Shown piece after piece: positions 8,111-16,217 of a DNA stretch of 63,251 nt. Position 1 is the first letter of the stretch, and every line of letters begins with the position of its first letter. The translations under genes were made by a program, and so were the position numbers. Origin of the DNA: Xanthobacteraceae bacterium (lineage in GTDB: Bacteria; Pseudomonadota; Alphaproteobacteria; Rhizobiales; Xanthobacteraceae). The notes under the pieces were generated by a model. It was not told the DNA's origin and searched no databases. It saw only the letters and a list, made by a program, of their open reading frames with translations. The stretch is from positions 1 to 63,251 of the forward strand of contig JARLIY010000150.1 in assembly GCA_031291475.1 (NCBI GenBank), written 5' to 3'.

Positions 8111-9055
8111 ATGGCTAGGAACGCATTCACAGACCCGGTTTTTCACGATGAAGCCGCCGCGAAGGTATGGTTTGAAGCCGCTCGCTGGCCGAATGGTCCG
8201 GTATGCCCCAAGTGCGGCAGCGCCAAGCATTACGCGACCAAGAAGCTAGGTCGCTATCGCTGCGCCGCCGCGACATGCCGCAAGGATTTCACCGTCCAGA
8301 CTGGGACAGTGATGGAGCGCAGCCACGCCAAGCTGATTGATTGGGCCTTGGCATTCCACTTGGCGGCTTCAAGCAAAAAGGGCTTCTCCGCGCATCAGCT
8401 ACACCGTGAGTTGGGCTGTCAGTACAACACCGCTTGGTTCATGTTTCATCGCGTACGCGAGGCAATGCGCCGTGGTGGCCTTGATCTGCCGCCGCTTGGT
8501 GGTGAAGGCCAGATCGTTGAAGCCGACGAAACCTATTTCGGCCAGCAGGAAAACCCGCAGTTATCTCCGCAGCGGTATGGCCAGCCTTATAAGAAGCGTG
8601 GTCGTGGCCCTGCCGGTAAGCGCGCGGTGATCGCTCTGGTCGAGCGCGGCGGCAATGTCCGTTCATTCCATCCGGCGATTGCTGATGGCAATACGGTCAA
8701 TAAGATCGTGCGGGAAAACATTGCTCACGAAACACGGCTGCACACTGACGAAAGTAAGTACTACGTCAAAGTCGGCAAGGACTTTGCCGCACATGAAACC
8801 GTTGCACACTCGCGCGGTGAGTATGTCCGCGACGGCGTGCACACAAATACGGTTGAAGGATTTTTCTCAATTTTCAAACGCGGCATGCGCGGTGTATATC
8901 AGCATTGCGGCGAGAAACATTTGCACCGCTACTTGGCCGAGTTTGACTTCCGCTACAACTATCGTGCCTCGCTTGGGTACAATGATAAGGACCGCACCAT
9001 CGCTGCGGTAAGGGGTGGTGAGGGCAAGCGCCTCACCTATCATCAACCTCACTAA
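8111..9055 (+). CDS. IS1595-family (ISXO2-like) transposase
   Basis: The ATG at 8111 has AGGAGAGG upstream and gives 314 residues. An N-terminal zinc ribbon carries the pairs CPKC and CAAATC. The ISXO2-like catalytic domain follows with VEADETYFG, LHTDESKYY and NTVEGFFSIFKRGMRGVYQH, which carry the acidic and polar catalytic residues of this DDE-type family. The frame is intact and full length and both element ends are present, so the element may still be active. Confidence 0.93.
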   Translation: MARNAFTDPVFHDEAAAKVWFEAARWPNGPVCPKCGSAKHYATKKLGRYRCAAATCRKDFTVQTGTVMERSHAKLIDWALAFHLAASSKKGFSAHQLHRELGCQYNTAWFMFHRVREAMRRGGLDLPPLGGEGQIVEADETYFGQQENPQLSPQRYGQPYKKRGRGPAGKRAVIALVERGGNVRSFHPAIADGNTVNKIVRENIAHETRLHTDESKYYVKVGKDFAAHETVAHSRGEYVRDGVHTNTVEGFFSIFKRGMRGVYQHCGEKHLHRYLAEFDFRYNYRASLGYNDKDRTIAAVRGGEGKRLTYHQPH

Positions 9056-9070
9056 GCCGGATGTCAGCTT

Positions 9071-9256
9071 TCAGGCAGCACGTTTCTTGCGTTGGCGGCG
9101 CAAGCGCCGTTGAGGCTTTTTCTTGCCGATTCGGCGGGACTCGCCGTTCCGCGTTGGGATATCCTTTAGCGGAGTAGGAGGGCCGCTGAACGCGCCGCGC
9201 AGTATCTTTTCTAGGCGTTGGTCGCGTTCCTTCGCGTCGTATTGATCGTTTGCCAT
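9071..9256 (-). CDS. Small basic protein inside the IS, unknown function
   Basis: The 61-residue frame starts at an ATG with CAGGAAG five or six bases upstream. It reads against the transposase and ends 16 bp from it. The N-terminal half is charged and probably helical (YDAKERDQRLEKILRGAF), the middle has PPTPLKDIP, and the C-terminus is almost purely Lys/Arg, suggesting nucleic-acid binding. Its start lies only 14 bp from the divergent passenger gene. A paired or antitoxin-like role is conceivable but nothing proves it. Confidence 0.6.
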   Translation of the reverse strand: MANDQYDAKERDQRLEKILRGAFSGPPTPLKDIPTRNGESRRIGKKKPQRRLRRQRKKRAA

Positions 9257-9270
9257 GTAGGCTTCCTGCA

Positions 9271-9870
9271 ATGATGGCAGTTAGGTCAAGGCGAGATCGT
9301 ATACCTTATGTACGAGCCGTTGGTGAAGTAGTTCTTGCATGGAATGCAATGCATGACCTGCTCGCTGAATTATTTTGGGTTGTGACAGGAATACCGAATG
9401 GCAAAATTCCGTTGGACATTTGGCATTCAATAAAAAACGATTGGTCGCAACGCGATATTTTAAGAGCCACGACTAATGCGGCATTTGCGGGCGAATCCGG
9501 CGAGCACAGGCGCATTAGAGAAGAGATTAAATGGCTATTGGACCGGATTAACAGTTTAGCTGAACAACGCAATAATGCGATTCACGCGCCGTTGATTTTT
9601 GTCCGACAATCAACCGACCCATCAGTCGGTACTATAATCCCGGCAACCTTCTTCGGAAATCCGCGTGCAAAGAACCTCGTCGGAAAAGATTTGTTGAAGG
9701 AATTCAATTGGTACCGCCAGATGGCGGTTGTTCTCGGTTCCCATGCACTCAGGTTGAAGTTTTATCTGAGGAAGGTCGAAGGCGCTCCATGGCCCGATAG
9801 ACCTCTATTGCCAAGCTTGGGGCAGAAAAATGCCCTCCGAGATCCGCACCCCCGACGCAAGACAAAATAG
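9271..9870 (+). CDS. IS passenger protein with HEPN-like RNNAIH motif
   Basis: The 199-residue frame starts at tandem ATG codons (9271 or 9274) without a strong ribosome binding site. It is mainly helical. The N-terminus YVRAVGEVVLAWNAMHDLLAELF and the later SLAEQRNNAIHAPLI fit the helical-bundle HEPN fold, in which an R-x4-x6-H motif forms an RNase site. Here R-NNAI-H matches the short form. The base composition is AT-richer than the flanks. The family was not recognised by name. It lies inside the IS ends, so it moves with the element. HEPN assignment is inference from the motif. Confidence 0.6.
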   Translation: MMAVRSRRDRIPYVRAVGEVVLAWNAMHDLLAELFWVVTGIPNGKIPLDIWHSIKNDWSQRDILRATTNAAFAGESGEHRRIREEIKWLLDRINSLAEQRNNAIHAPLIFVRQSTDPSVGTIIPATFFGNPRAKNLVGKDLLKEFNWYRQMAVVLGSHALRLKFYLRKVEGAPWPDRPLLPSLGQKNALRDPHPRRKTK

Positions 9871-10021
9871 CCTCCGCGCCCGCTCCTAGCATCTCCGACG
9901 TAATTTCGATTTCCTATTCGTTTTTCGGTTCCATTTTCCGCCCTTTCTGCGGTTGGAACCGGGTTTACGCAGCGGATCACCACAATTTGCGTCGGCCTGT
10001 CGGGTCAGGTCCTACCCCTAT

Positions 10022-10049
10022 GGGGCTGTGGCGTCAACTACGTAATCCC
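10022..10049 (-). repeat. Right terminal inverted repeat of the IS
   Basis: Read on the minus strand it begins GGGATTACGTAGTTGACGCC, matching the left end. It is followed directly by the second target copy at 10050-10058. Confidence 0.85.
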
Positions 10050-10058
10050 GAAGAATAT
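10050..10058. repeat. Right target-site duplication of the IS1595 element
   Basis: An exact copy of GAAGAATAT at 8040-8048. The bases TTC that run on from here complete the Lrp-side inverted repeat if the IS is excised. Confidence 0.85.
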
Positions 10059-10080
10059 TCTAATACAAGACCGGTCCTGT

Positions 10081-11088
10081 TCAATCGTCCGCTCGTCCCC
10101 GCGAACGCGAAAGCGGGGACCCAGCAACCGGATGCCCGCTTACGCGGGAATGATCGGTTGCCAAATTGCGCCCCCCCAAAAGTGCCTCGACTTCCGGCCG
10201 GGACGGCGTTCCGGCCGAGCCGCCGAAGCGCGAGCACTTGATACCGGCGACCGCGGCACCGAAGCGTAAGGCCGCCACCTCGCTTTGGCCCTCGGCGAGC
10301 GCGAGCGCGAAGCCGGCATGCAAGGCGTCGCCGGCGCCGAGCGTATCCACGGCGCGGATTGCGAACACCGGCACGCGGCGCAGCGCATCGCCATCGAGAT
10401 AGAGGATGTCGTTCGGTCCGTTGCTCACGGCGAGGAACGCCCCGCTATGCCGCGCGATGCGGCGCAGCCCCTCGCCGAGATCGGCCGTTCCGCTGGTGGC
10501 GATCAGGCACTCGGAGGAAAAGATGACATGGGAGGCGAGGCGAAACAGCGGATCGTCTTCGACCGTCGCCTTGTCGGCGTCGAGCACGATGCGGAGCTTG
10601 CGCTGCCGCGCCGCCTCACATACCGGCCGCACGAACGGCGGATAGCGATTGTCGGCAAGCACCAGGTCGATATCGGCGGTCAGCGCCATCGGATCGTTCG
10701 GCGCCACCGCGGCGATGCGCTTGTCGCGATAGGTCACGATGGTGCGGTCGCCGCGGTCGTCGATGAAAATCGCCGACAGCGCCGTCGCCAGGCCGTCAAT
10801 GCGCTGGCAGGTGCTGGTGTCGACATGCTCACGCGCGAGCGCGGCGAGCACGCGGTCGCCGTTGTCGTCCTTGCCCGCGGGCCCGCCCAGCGGGCCGGCG
10901 AGCTTCGCCATGCCGCCGAGACGCGCGATGGCCACGGCGGCGTTCGCCGCGCAACCGCCGTTGACGATGAAAAAGTCCTTTGCCTCGACCTTGGCGTCCG
11001 GACGCGGAAAATCTGCGACGTGAAACACCTCGTCGAGCACGATGATGCCGGTGCAGAGGATGCGCGGCGCGTCGGTCTTGCCCGGCAT
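10081..11088 (-). CDS. PfkB-family carbohydrate/nucleoside kinase with repeat-derived tail
   Basis: The 335-residue product has the two PfkB signatures: a glycine-rich segment NGGCAANAAVAIARLGG near residues 44-60 and DTLGAGDALHAGF near residue 258, whose Asp is the catalytic base. It is an ATP-dependent sugar or nucleoside kinase of unresolved substrate. The ATG overlaps the nudC stop (TGATG). The last 24 or so residues (from DHSRVSGHPV) are translated from a dispersed palindromic repeat, so the native C-terminus probably ended near EALLGG. The extension is likely tolerated. Confidence 0.85.
   Translation of the reverse strand: MPGKTDAPRILCTGIIVLDEVFHVADFPRPDAKVEAKDFFIVNGGCAANAAVAIARLGGMAKLAGPLGGPAGKDDNGDRVLAALAREHVDTSTCQRIDGLATALSAIFIDDRGDRTIVTYRDKRIAAVAPNDPMALTADIDLVLADNRYPPFVRPVCEAARQRKLRIVLDADKATVEDDPLFRLASHVIFSSECLIATSGTADLGEGLRRIARHSGAFLAVSNGPNDILYLDGDALRRVPVFAIRAVDTLGAGDALHAGFALALAEGQSEVAALRFGAAVAGIKCSRFGGSAGTPSRPEVEALLGGRNLATDHSRVSGHPVAGSPLSRSRGRADD
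10091..10157. repeat. Dispersed rhizobial palindromic repeat, copy 1
   Basis: It consists of two hairpin arms, CCCCGCGAACGCGAAAGCGGGG and GCCCGCTTACGCGGGAATGA, and resembles the segment at 43085-43170. This copy is read through by the end of the PfkB kinase gene. The family is common in intergenic DNA of rhizobial genomes (established knowledge); the role is unknown. Confidence 0.75.
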
Positions 11089-12044
11089 CAGTCCACCAGA
11101 ACATTGCGGCCGTGCTCAACAAAAGCGCGGATGATGTGATGCGCGATGGCGATCGGCGGCGGCGTGGCGAGCCCCTGGGGATGCTCGCGCGCCAGCATCA
11201 GCTTGAGCTCCGCGCGGTCGAACCAGCGGGCATCCTCGATCTCGCTTTTGTCGATGACGATATTTTCGGTCAGCGCTTCGGCGTGGCATCCGATCATCAG
11301 CGATGAGGGAAACGGCCAGGGCTGCGAGGCGAAATAGGCGACGCGGGCGCAGGCGAGGCCGACCTCTTCCCGCACTTCGCGGCGCACCGCTTCCTCGATC
11401 GACTCGCCAGGCTCGGCGAAACCCGCGAGGCACGACCACATGGTTTGCGGAAAGCGCGGTGAACGGCCGAGCACGCAGCGCTCGCCGGCGATCGCCAGCA
11501 TGATGACCACCGGATCGGTGCGAGGGAAATGCTCGGCGTGGCAGGACGGACAGTCGCGCCGCCAGCCGGCCTGCACGACATTCGTCGCCGTGCCGCAATT
11601 GGGACAGAAGCGGTGCCGCGCATGCCAGCCGAGGACCGCCTTGGCTTCGGCGAGCGGCGGCAGATGCTCGGCGGCGACGGCACCCTGCACCGCGATCGAC
11701 CGCAGATCGATCAGCTTGAAATCGTCACGCGCTTTGAGCGGCTCGACCGCCGCCGGATCGAAACCGGCGCCGAAGCGCGGCGCTTCATCCAGAAGGCCCA
11801 GGAACACGGTCTCGCGCGCGGTGCCGAAGGCGCGCATTTCGCCGGGCAAAAACAGCGGATCGAGATCTTCGCCGCGTTTTTTCAGCACCACGGCATCGCC
11901 ACCAATCACGTAGAAGCCGGCGCGATTGTTCTCCGCCAGCGTCACTAGCGTGGCTGGGTCGCTGCGGCGCACGGCGGCGCGCTCGATGCGGCTTCCGGAA
12001 TAGGCCTGGCGCGGCGGCGAATTGCGATCGGGACGATTGGACAC
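11088..12044 (-). CDS. nudC: NADH pyrophosphatase NudC
   Basis: The protein has the zinc ribbon pairs CPNC and CPSC, the Nudix box in GFAEPGESIEEAVRREVREE plus VGL, and the downstream SQPWPFPSS signature that defines NudC. It hydrolyses NAD(H), and in other bacteria removes NAD caps from RNA. The start is uncertain: a GTG at 12044 gives 318 residues, close to relatives. An earlier GTG at 12143 overlaps the neighbouring DUF4403 gene and adds 33 poorly conserved residues. It is followed without a gap by the PfkB kinase gene. Confidence 0.88.
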   Translation of the reverse strand: MSNRPDRNSPPRQAYSGSRIERAAVRRSDPATLVTLAENNRAGFYVIGGDAVVLKKRGEDLDPLFLPGEMRAFGTARETVFLGLLDEAPRFGAGFDPAAVEPLKARDDFKLIDLRSIAVQGAVAAEHLPPLAEAKAVLGWHARHRFCPNCGTATNVVQAGWRRDCPSCHAEHFPRTDPVVIMLAIAGERCVLGRSPRFPQTMWSCLAGFAEPGESIEEAVRREVREEVGLACARVAYFASQPWPFPSSLMIGCHAEALTENIVIDKSEIEDARWFDRAELKLMLAREHPQGLATPPPIAIAHHIIRAFVEHGRNVLVD

Positions 12045-12133
12045 GATGGTCAGGAACTCGGCAGCTTGCGTTTTACTGCTCGACCCACGCTCTATGCCCC
12101 AACCCGGTGCGTGACGCCAGCCGGTCCGTAAAC

Positions 12134-13705
12134 CTACTGCCACGCCAGCGACGAGATCGCCACGTTCACGCTCCCCTTGGCGTCCGCGATGATGCGCAAC
12201 GTCTTGTCGTCATAGGCGATGCCGGTGAGGCGGAGCTCGTTCACGGCAATATTCGCGGAGAGCCCGGGGCTCTGGCCGGCGAAACCGGAGACCGCGGCGC
12301 CGATACGCTTCTTCGCGTCCGCGGCAAACGGCTTTAAATCGATCACGGCTTGCTCGGCGAGCGTCCTTTGTAGATAGGGCACGGCCGCCTGCGCCGCTTC
12401 GCCCAGAAGCCCGAACGCCGCCTTGGACTGAACGTCGAGCGCAACGTCGGTGAAGCGCAGGATCTGCCGGTCGCGATCGAGCGCCGGCCGTCCCCATATG
12501 TCCACGTTGGCGTCGGCGCCAACGGCGAAGAAGCCCCGCTTCTTGACGTTGACTGCAAGCGAAATCAGCAGCCGGTCGCCGGAGGCGGCGATGGTGGCGT
12601 GGCGGATGGTGGTGGCGAACGCGCCGGAGCCGTCCTCAGGCAGTGTCTTGCCCTTGAACTCCTCGTCGATAATGCGGCTGACTTCGGTGAAAGGCACGTC
12701 GATCGGAACGGCGATGTCGAGCGTGCCCTCGTTGGCCTGCGGCACGAGGTCGAGCTGCTTCGGAAACGGGCAATTGGGCTTGGTCTCGCCGGGCACGATG
12801 CGGGTTTCCGCCTGCACGCCGACCAACAAGGTGACCGCGCGGGCGTCGATCTGCGGCTGCGCCGCGATCGCGCGCGTCGGACGCACTTCGAGCCAGAGAT
12901 TGGGCGCGCCCGCGACGGCCGCGCCGAGCGGAATGGCGCGGCACAGCTTGGCCCATTCGTTCCTCGCCGCAAGCTCGATGAACGGATCGTTGCGCACGCG
13001 CGCTTCCAGCGCGTTGGTCTGGTCACGCACCAGATTGTCGAGCACGGGCGTCACTTCACCGGAGACGCTGAGCTTGATGCCGCCGATCGGCAGCACGACG
13101 TCGACGACGTTGACCTGGGCCGACAGGTTGGGGGAGAGCCGCCAGTTCGGCGCGATGGTCGGGCGCGATGTCGCCGTCACCGTGCCGTGGATATCGGCAT
13201 GTTGATCGAAGGTTTTGCCGGCGAGCGATTGTACCTGCTGTCCCACATTGCCGCCGATGATGTTGCCGACGGCGCCGCCGATTGCGTTGAGACCAGCGCT
13301 GGCGCCGCCGGTCAGCGTGCCCAGCGCCTCGAACGTGCCGGAGAGCGCCGTAGCCGTGACCAGCGCGTCGGGCCGCCCGGAGACGTTCAGCGGCCCGCGG
13401 GTGACGTTGAAAGTGAGCTGCGCGGTGGAGAGCAATTGCGAGACGGGATTTTGCGGCTTGCCCGAGAGGTTGCGCGGCGCCTGCGCTTCGAGCACCTCGC
13501 GGATCGCCGCCATGGCGATGGCTGCCGGCGCCAGCACCGTCGACGTGCCGGTCAGCGGTTGCAGCGGCGGTACCGCCACCAGCGCCGGCCGGCTCCCTTG
13601 GATCGGAGCCGGCGCGGTCGGCCAGAGTATGTTCATGAGCAAGGTGGCGCCGACAAAGGCGATGACGACGATGACGACGCCGAGGACGATCGTGCGAATG
13701 TTCAT
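12134..13705 (-). CDS. DUF4403 family exported protein
   Basis: The 523-residue product has an N-terminal membrane anchor or signal (MNIRTIVLGVVIVVIAFVGA) and a long beta-rich body typical of DUF4403, ending in DDKTLRIIADAKGSVNVAIS. The family is found in Gram-negative envelopes and its function is not established. A Gly-rich stretch (about 130-155) interrupts the middle. It lies upstream of nudC on the same strand. Confidence 0.75.
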   Translation of the reverse strand: MNIRTIVLGVVIVVIAFVGATLLMNILWPTAPAPIQGSRPALVAVPPLQPLTGTSTVLAPAAIAMAAIREVLEAQAPRNLSGKPQNPVSQLLSTAQLTFNVTRGPLNVSGRPDALVTATALSGTFEALGTLTGGASAGLNAIGGAVGNIIGGNVGQQVQSLAGKTFDQHADIHGTVTATSRPTIAPNWRLSPNLSAQVNVVDVVLPIGGIKLSVSGEVTPVLDNLVRDQTNALEARVRNDPFIELAARNEWAKLCRAIPLGAAVAGAPNLWLEVRPTRAIAAQPQIDARAVTLLVGVQAETRIVPGETKPNCPFPKQLDLVPQANEGTLDIAVPIDVPFTEVSRIIDEEFKGKTLPEDGSGAFATTIRHATIAASGDRLLISLAVNVKKRGFFAVGADANVDIWGRPALDRDRQILRFTDVALDVQSKAAFGLLGEAAQAAVPYLQRTLAEQAVIDLKPFAADAKKRIGAAVSGFAGQSPGLSANIAVNELRLTGIAYDDKTLRIIADAKGSVNVAISSLAWQ

Positions 13706-13812
13706 TGCGCGTGTCGCAGCATGACGGCGGGCAATCTAGCTCCCCATCACCCCTTGTGGGAGGGGGAATGGGCCAGCTTGCTTTCCCCTGCGCCGCGGCC
13801 AATATAGACGCC

Positions 13813-13909
13813 GGGAGGTTGGCGGTGGACGAGCCACTCGCCAACCGGGTCAGGTCCGGAAGGAAGCAGCCCTAACGAGCGCGGTTCGGGTCGCTCGTCA
13901 GCCTCCCAC
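13813..13909 (+). ncRNA. ffs: Signal recognition particle 4.5S RNA
   Basis: The conserved SRP core GGTCAGGTCCGGAAGGAAGC lies in the apical loop region. The 5' end GGGAGG pairs with the 3' end CCTCCC, giving one long hairpin of about 97 nt. This is the Ffh-binding RNA for co-translational membrane targeting. Its position just before dnaX-ybaB-recR is common in alphaproteobacteria. Confidence 0.93.
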
Positions 13910-13940
13910 CCTTTCCGGCGATTGTAGCCCCGCCCATGTA

Positions 13941-13971
13941 GTAGCCCGGATTGAGCGGAGCGAAATCCGGG
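13941..13971. repeat. Short palindromic repeat
   Basis: The arms GCCCGGATT and AAATCCGGG flank GAGCGGAGCG. This resembles a REP-like sequence frequent in rhizobial intergenic DNA (from memory of the family). It lies between the SRP RNA and dnaX. Confidence 0.55.
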
Positions 13972-14084
13972 AACGATCGAGAGGCTTTTGGCGCCGCTCC
14001 CCGGGTTTCACGGAGCTCGTCATCGGGCCGGCCACTTCGGGCCGGACCGGTTGGCTCAACCCAGGCGACATTCTAGAAGTGCCG

Positions 14085-15881
14085 ATGAACGACGTTACGA
14101 CCCCGACCGCAGCTTACCGCGTGCTGGCGCGCAAATACCGGCCGTCGACCTTCGCCGACCTGATCGGCCAGGACGCCATGGTGCGCACGATCTCGAACGG
14201 CTTCGAGACCGGCCGCATCCCGCAAGCCTGGATCCTCACCGGTGTGCGCGGCGTCGGCAAGACCACGACGGCCCGCATTCTCGCCCGCGCGCTCAATTAC
14301 GAGCTGCCGGACGGTTCCATCACCGCGCCGACGGTCCACATGCCGGTGCTCGGCGTGCACTGCCAGGCGATTATGGAAAGCCGGCACCTCGACGTGATCG
14401 AGATGGACGCGGCTTCGCATAACGGCGTCGAGGATGTCCGCGCGATCAACGAGGCCATCCGTTACGCGCCGGTCTCTGCCCGTTACAAGGTCTACATCCT
14501 CGACGAAGTGCACATGCTCTCCGGCGCCGCGTTCAATGCGCTCTTGAAGACGCTGGAAGAGCCGCCGGCGCATGCCAAATTCGTGTTCGCGACCACGGAA
14601 ATCCGCAAAGTACCGATCACCGTGCTGTCGCGCTGCCAGCGCTTCGACCTGCGCCGGGTCGATGCGGCGCTGCTCGTTGCCCACCTGCAAAACATCGCCG
14701 CCAAGGAAGCGATTACCGCCGATGCGGAAGCCCTGGCCTTGATCGCGCGCGCCGCCGAAGGTTCGGTGCGCGATGCGCTGTCGCTGTTCGATCAGGCAAT
14801 CGCACATGCGGCCGGGCCGGTGCGGGCCGAAGACGTGCGGCAGATGCTCGGGCTCGCCGACCGCACCAAGATCATCGATTTGTTCGAAGCGCTGATGCGC
14901 GCCGACTTCCCTCGTGCGCTCGCCGAAGTGCGCGACCAGTACGATGCCGGCGCCGATCCGGCCATGGTGCTCGGCGACCTTGCTGAGTTCACGCATTTCG
15001 TCACCCGGGTGAAAATCGTGCCGGCCTTGGCGGACGATGTGTCGCTGACCGAAACGGAGCGCACGCGCGGCCGCGCTTTTGCCGCCAAGCTGTCGATGCG
15101 CGTTTTGGCGCGCACCTGGCAGATGCTGCTCAAGGGCATCGAGGAAGTGGCGGCGGCGGGCCGCCCGCTCGCCGCCGCCGCGATGGTGCTGGTGCGCATC
15201 GCCTACGCCGCCGATTTGCCGACGCCCGACGAGGTGGTCCGCTCGCTCGGTGAAGGCGCGCGCGGCAATGGCGGCGCAGCTCTACCGCCCGGCCAGCCGG
15301 CACCGCGTGCCGACATGCCGGCGCGTGCCGAAACGCCGCGCGCGGAGATTCCGCGCGGCTCGACGCGCTCGGCGCTGGCGGCGGCGCCGGCGGAACTGCC
15401 GGCACACGGGCCGGTCGCGCGCAGTGAAGAAGCAAGCGTTCCGGTGCGCGCGCTGCAAAGCTTCGAAGATTTGGTGGCGCTCGCGGCGGACAAACGCGAC
15501 CTCGCGATCAAGAGCGCGCTCGAACGCGACGTGCGGCTCGTGCGTTTCGAGGATGGCCGGCTCGAAATCGGTCTTGAAGGAAGCGCGCCGAAAACGCTCA
15601 CCGGCGAACTTTCAAAGAAACTCGCCGAGTGGACCGGCCGGCGCTGGATGGTGATCGTATCGGCCGAGCCGGGCATGCCAAGCCTCTACACGCAGACGCA
15701 GACGCGCAAGGCCGAACTGAAAAACGACATGCGCGGCGATCCGCTGGTGCAAGCGGTGCTGACGCGCTTTCCCGGCGCCGAGATCGTCGATGTGCGCACG
15801 CCTGCCGGCGCGCCAGCCGCGGCGGACGAGCTACCGGACGAGGCTTCGGTCGAGACCGGCCGCGCCGACGACGAATTGTAA
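14085..15881 (+). CDS. dnaX: DNA polymerase III subunit gamma/tau
   Basis: The product is 598 residues from the ATG at 14085 (an in-frame GTG lies six bases earlier). An AAA+ module carries Walker A GVRGVGKTT (about 53-61), Walker B LDEVH (about 139-143) and SRCQRF. The clamp-loader collar follows, then an Ala/Pro-rich linker and a C-terminal tau-like domain. The zinc-module cysteines of the enterobacterial protein are mostly absent (only VHCQAIME remains), as is usual in this group. It loads the beta clamp. It is followed by ybaB and recR. Confidence 0.95.
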   Translation: MNDVTTPTAAYRVLARKYRPSTFADLIGQDAMVRTISNGFETGRIPQAWILTGVRGVGKTTTARILARALNYELPDGSITAPTVHMPVLGVHCQAIMESRHLDVIEMDAASHNGVEDVRAINEAIRYAPVSARYKVYILDEVHMLSGAAFNALLKTLEEPPAHAKFVFATTEIRKVPITVLSRCQRFDLRRVDAALLVAHLQNIAAKEAITADAEALALIARAAEGSVRDALSLFDQAIAHAAGPVRAEDVRQMLGLADRTKIIDLFEALMRADFPRALAEVRDQYDAGADPAMVLGDLAEFTHFVTRVKIVPALADDVSLTETERTRGRAFAAKLSMRVLARTWQMLLKGIEEVAAAGRPLAAAAMVLVRIAYAADLPTPDEVVRSLGEGARGNGGAALPPGQPAPRADMPARAETPRAEIPRGSTRSALAAAPAELPAHGPVARSEEASVPVRALQSFEDLVALAADKRDLAIKSALERDVRLVRFEDGRLEIGLEGSAPKTLTGELSKKLAEWTGRRWMVIVSAEPGMPSLYTQTQTRKAELKNDMRGDPLVQAVLTRFPGAEIVDVRTPAGAPAAADELPDEASVETGRADDEL

Positions 15882-15893
15882 GCAGGTGCCGCG

Positions 15894-16214
15894 ATGGTCG
15901 ATTTCCTGGGCCTGATGAAGCAGGCCACCGAGCTCAAATCAAAGATGGAGGCGATGCAGGCCGAACTCGATCGCATCGAGGTCGAGGGCATGGCCGGCGG
16001 CGGACTGCTCATGCTGAAGCTTTCCGGCAAGGGCGAGCTTAAAAGCGCGCAAATTGACGATTCGCTGCTCAAGCCCGACCAGAAGGAAATCCTCGGGGAT
16101 CTCATTGTCGCCGCGCATGCCGACGCCCGCCGCAAGCTCGAAGCCGTTCTCGCCGAACGCATGCAAGCGCTCACCGGTGGGCTGCCGCTGCCGCCCGGCC
16201 TGAAATTATTCTGA
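15894..16214 (+). CDS. YbaB/EbfC nucleoid-associated protein
   Basis: The 106 residues match the family: an N-terminal helical segment (MVDFLGLMKQATELKSKMEA), a central MAGGGLLMLKLSGKGELKS strand region and a C-terminal helix ending in GGLPLPPGLKLF. These dimeric proteins bind DNA. The gene lies 12 bp after dnaX and 3 bp before recR, the usual conserved trio. Confidence 0.93.
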   Translation: MVDFLGLMKQATELKSKMEAMQAELDRIEVEGMAGGGLLMLKLSGKGELKSAQIDDSLLKPDQKEILGDLIVAAHADARRKLEAVLAERMQALTGGLPLPPGLKLF

Positions 16215-16217
16215 TCG

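Larger units (their letters stand above)
8049..10049 (+). mobile_element. IS1595-family insertion sequence with two passenger genes (about 2.0 kb)
   Basis: The element is bounded by imperfect terminal inverted repeats (8049-8078 and 10022-10049) that share the core CGTAGTTGAC(A/G)CCACA. A 9-bp direct repeat flanks it. It carries an ISXO2-type transposase, a small basic protein on the opposite strand, and a 199-residue protein with a HEPN-like RNNAIH motif. Basic IS1595 elements are about 0.9-1.1 kb, so roughly half of this element is cargo. The cargo is visibly less GC-rich than the surrounding chromosome. Confidence 0.88.

Noticed and set aside
12599..13807. Plus-strand open frame of 402 codons opposite the DUF4403 gene
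   Set aside because: Arg/His-rich, low-complexity translation typical of antisense frames; the DUF4403 frame on the minus strand has a clear family match.
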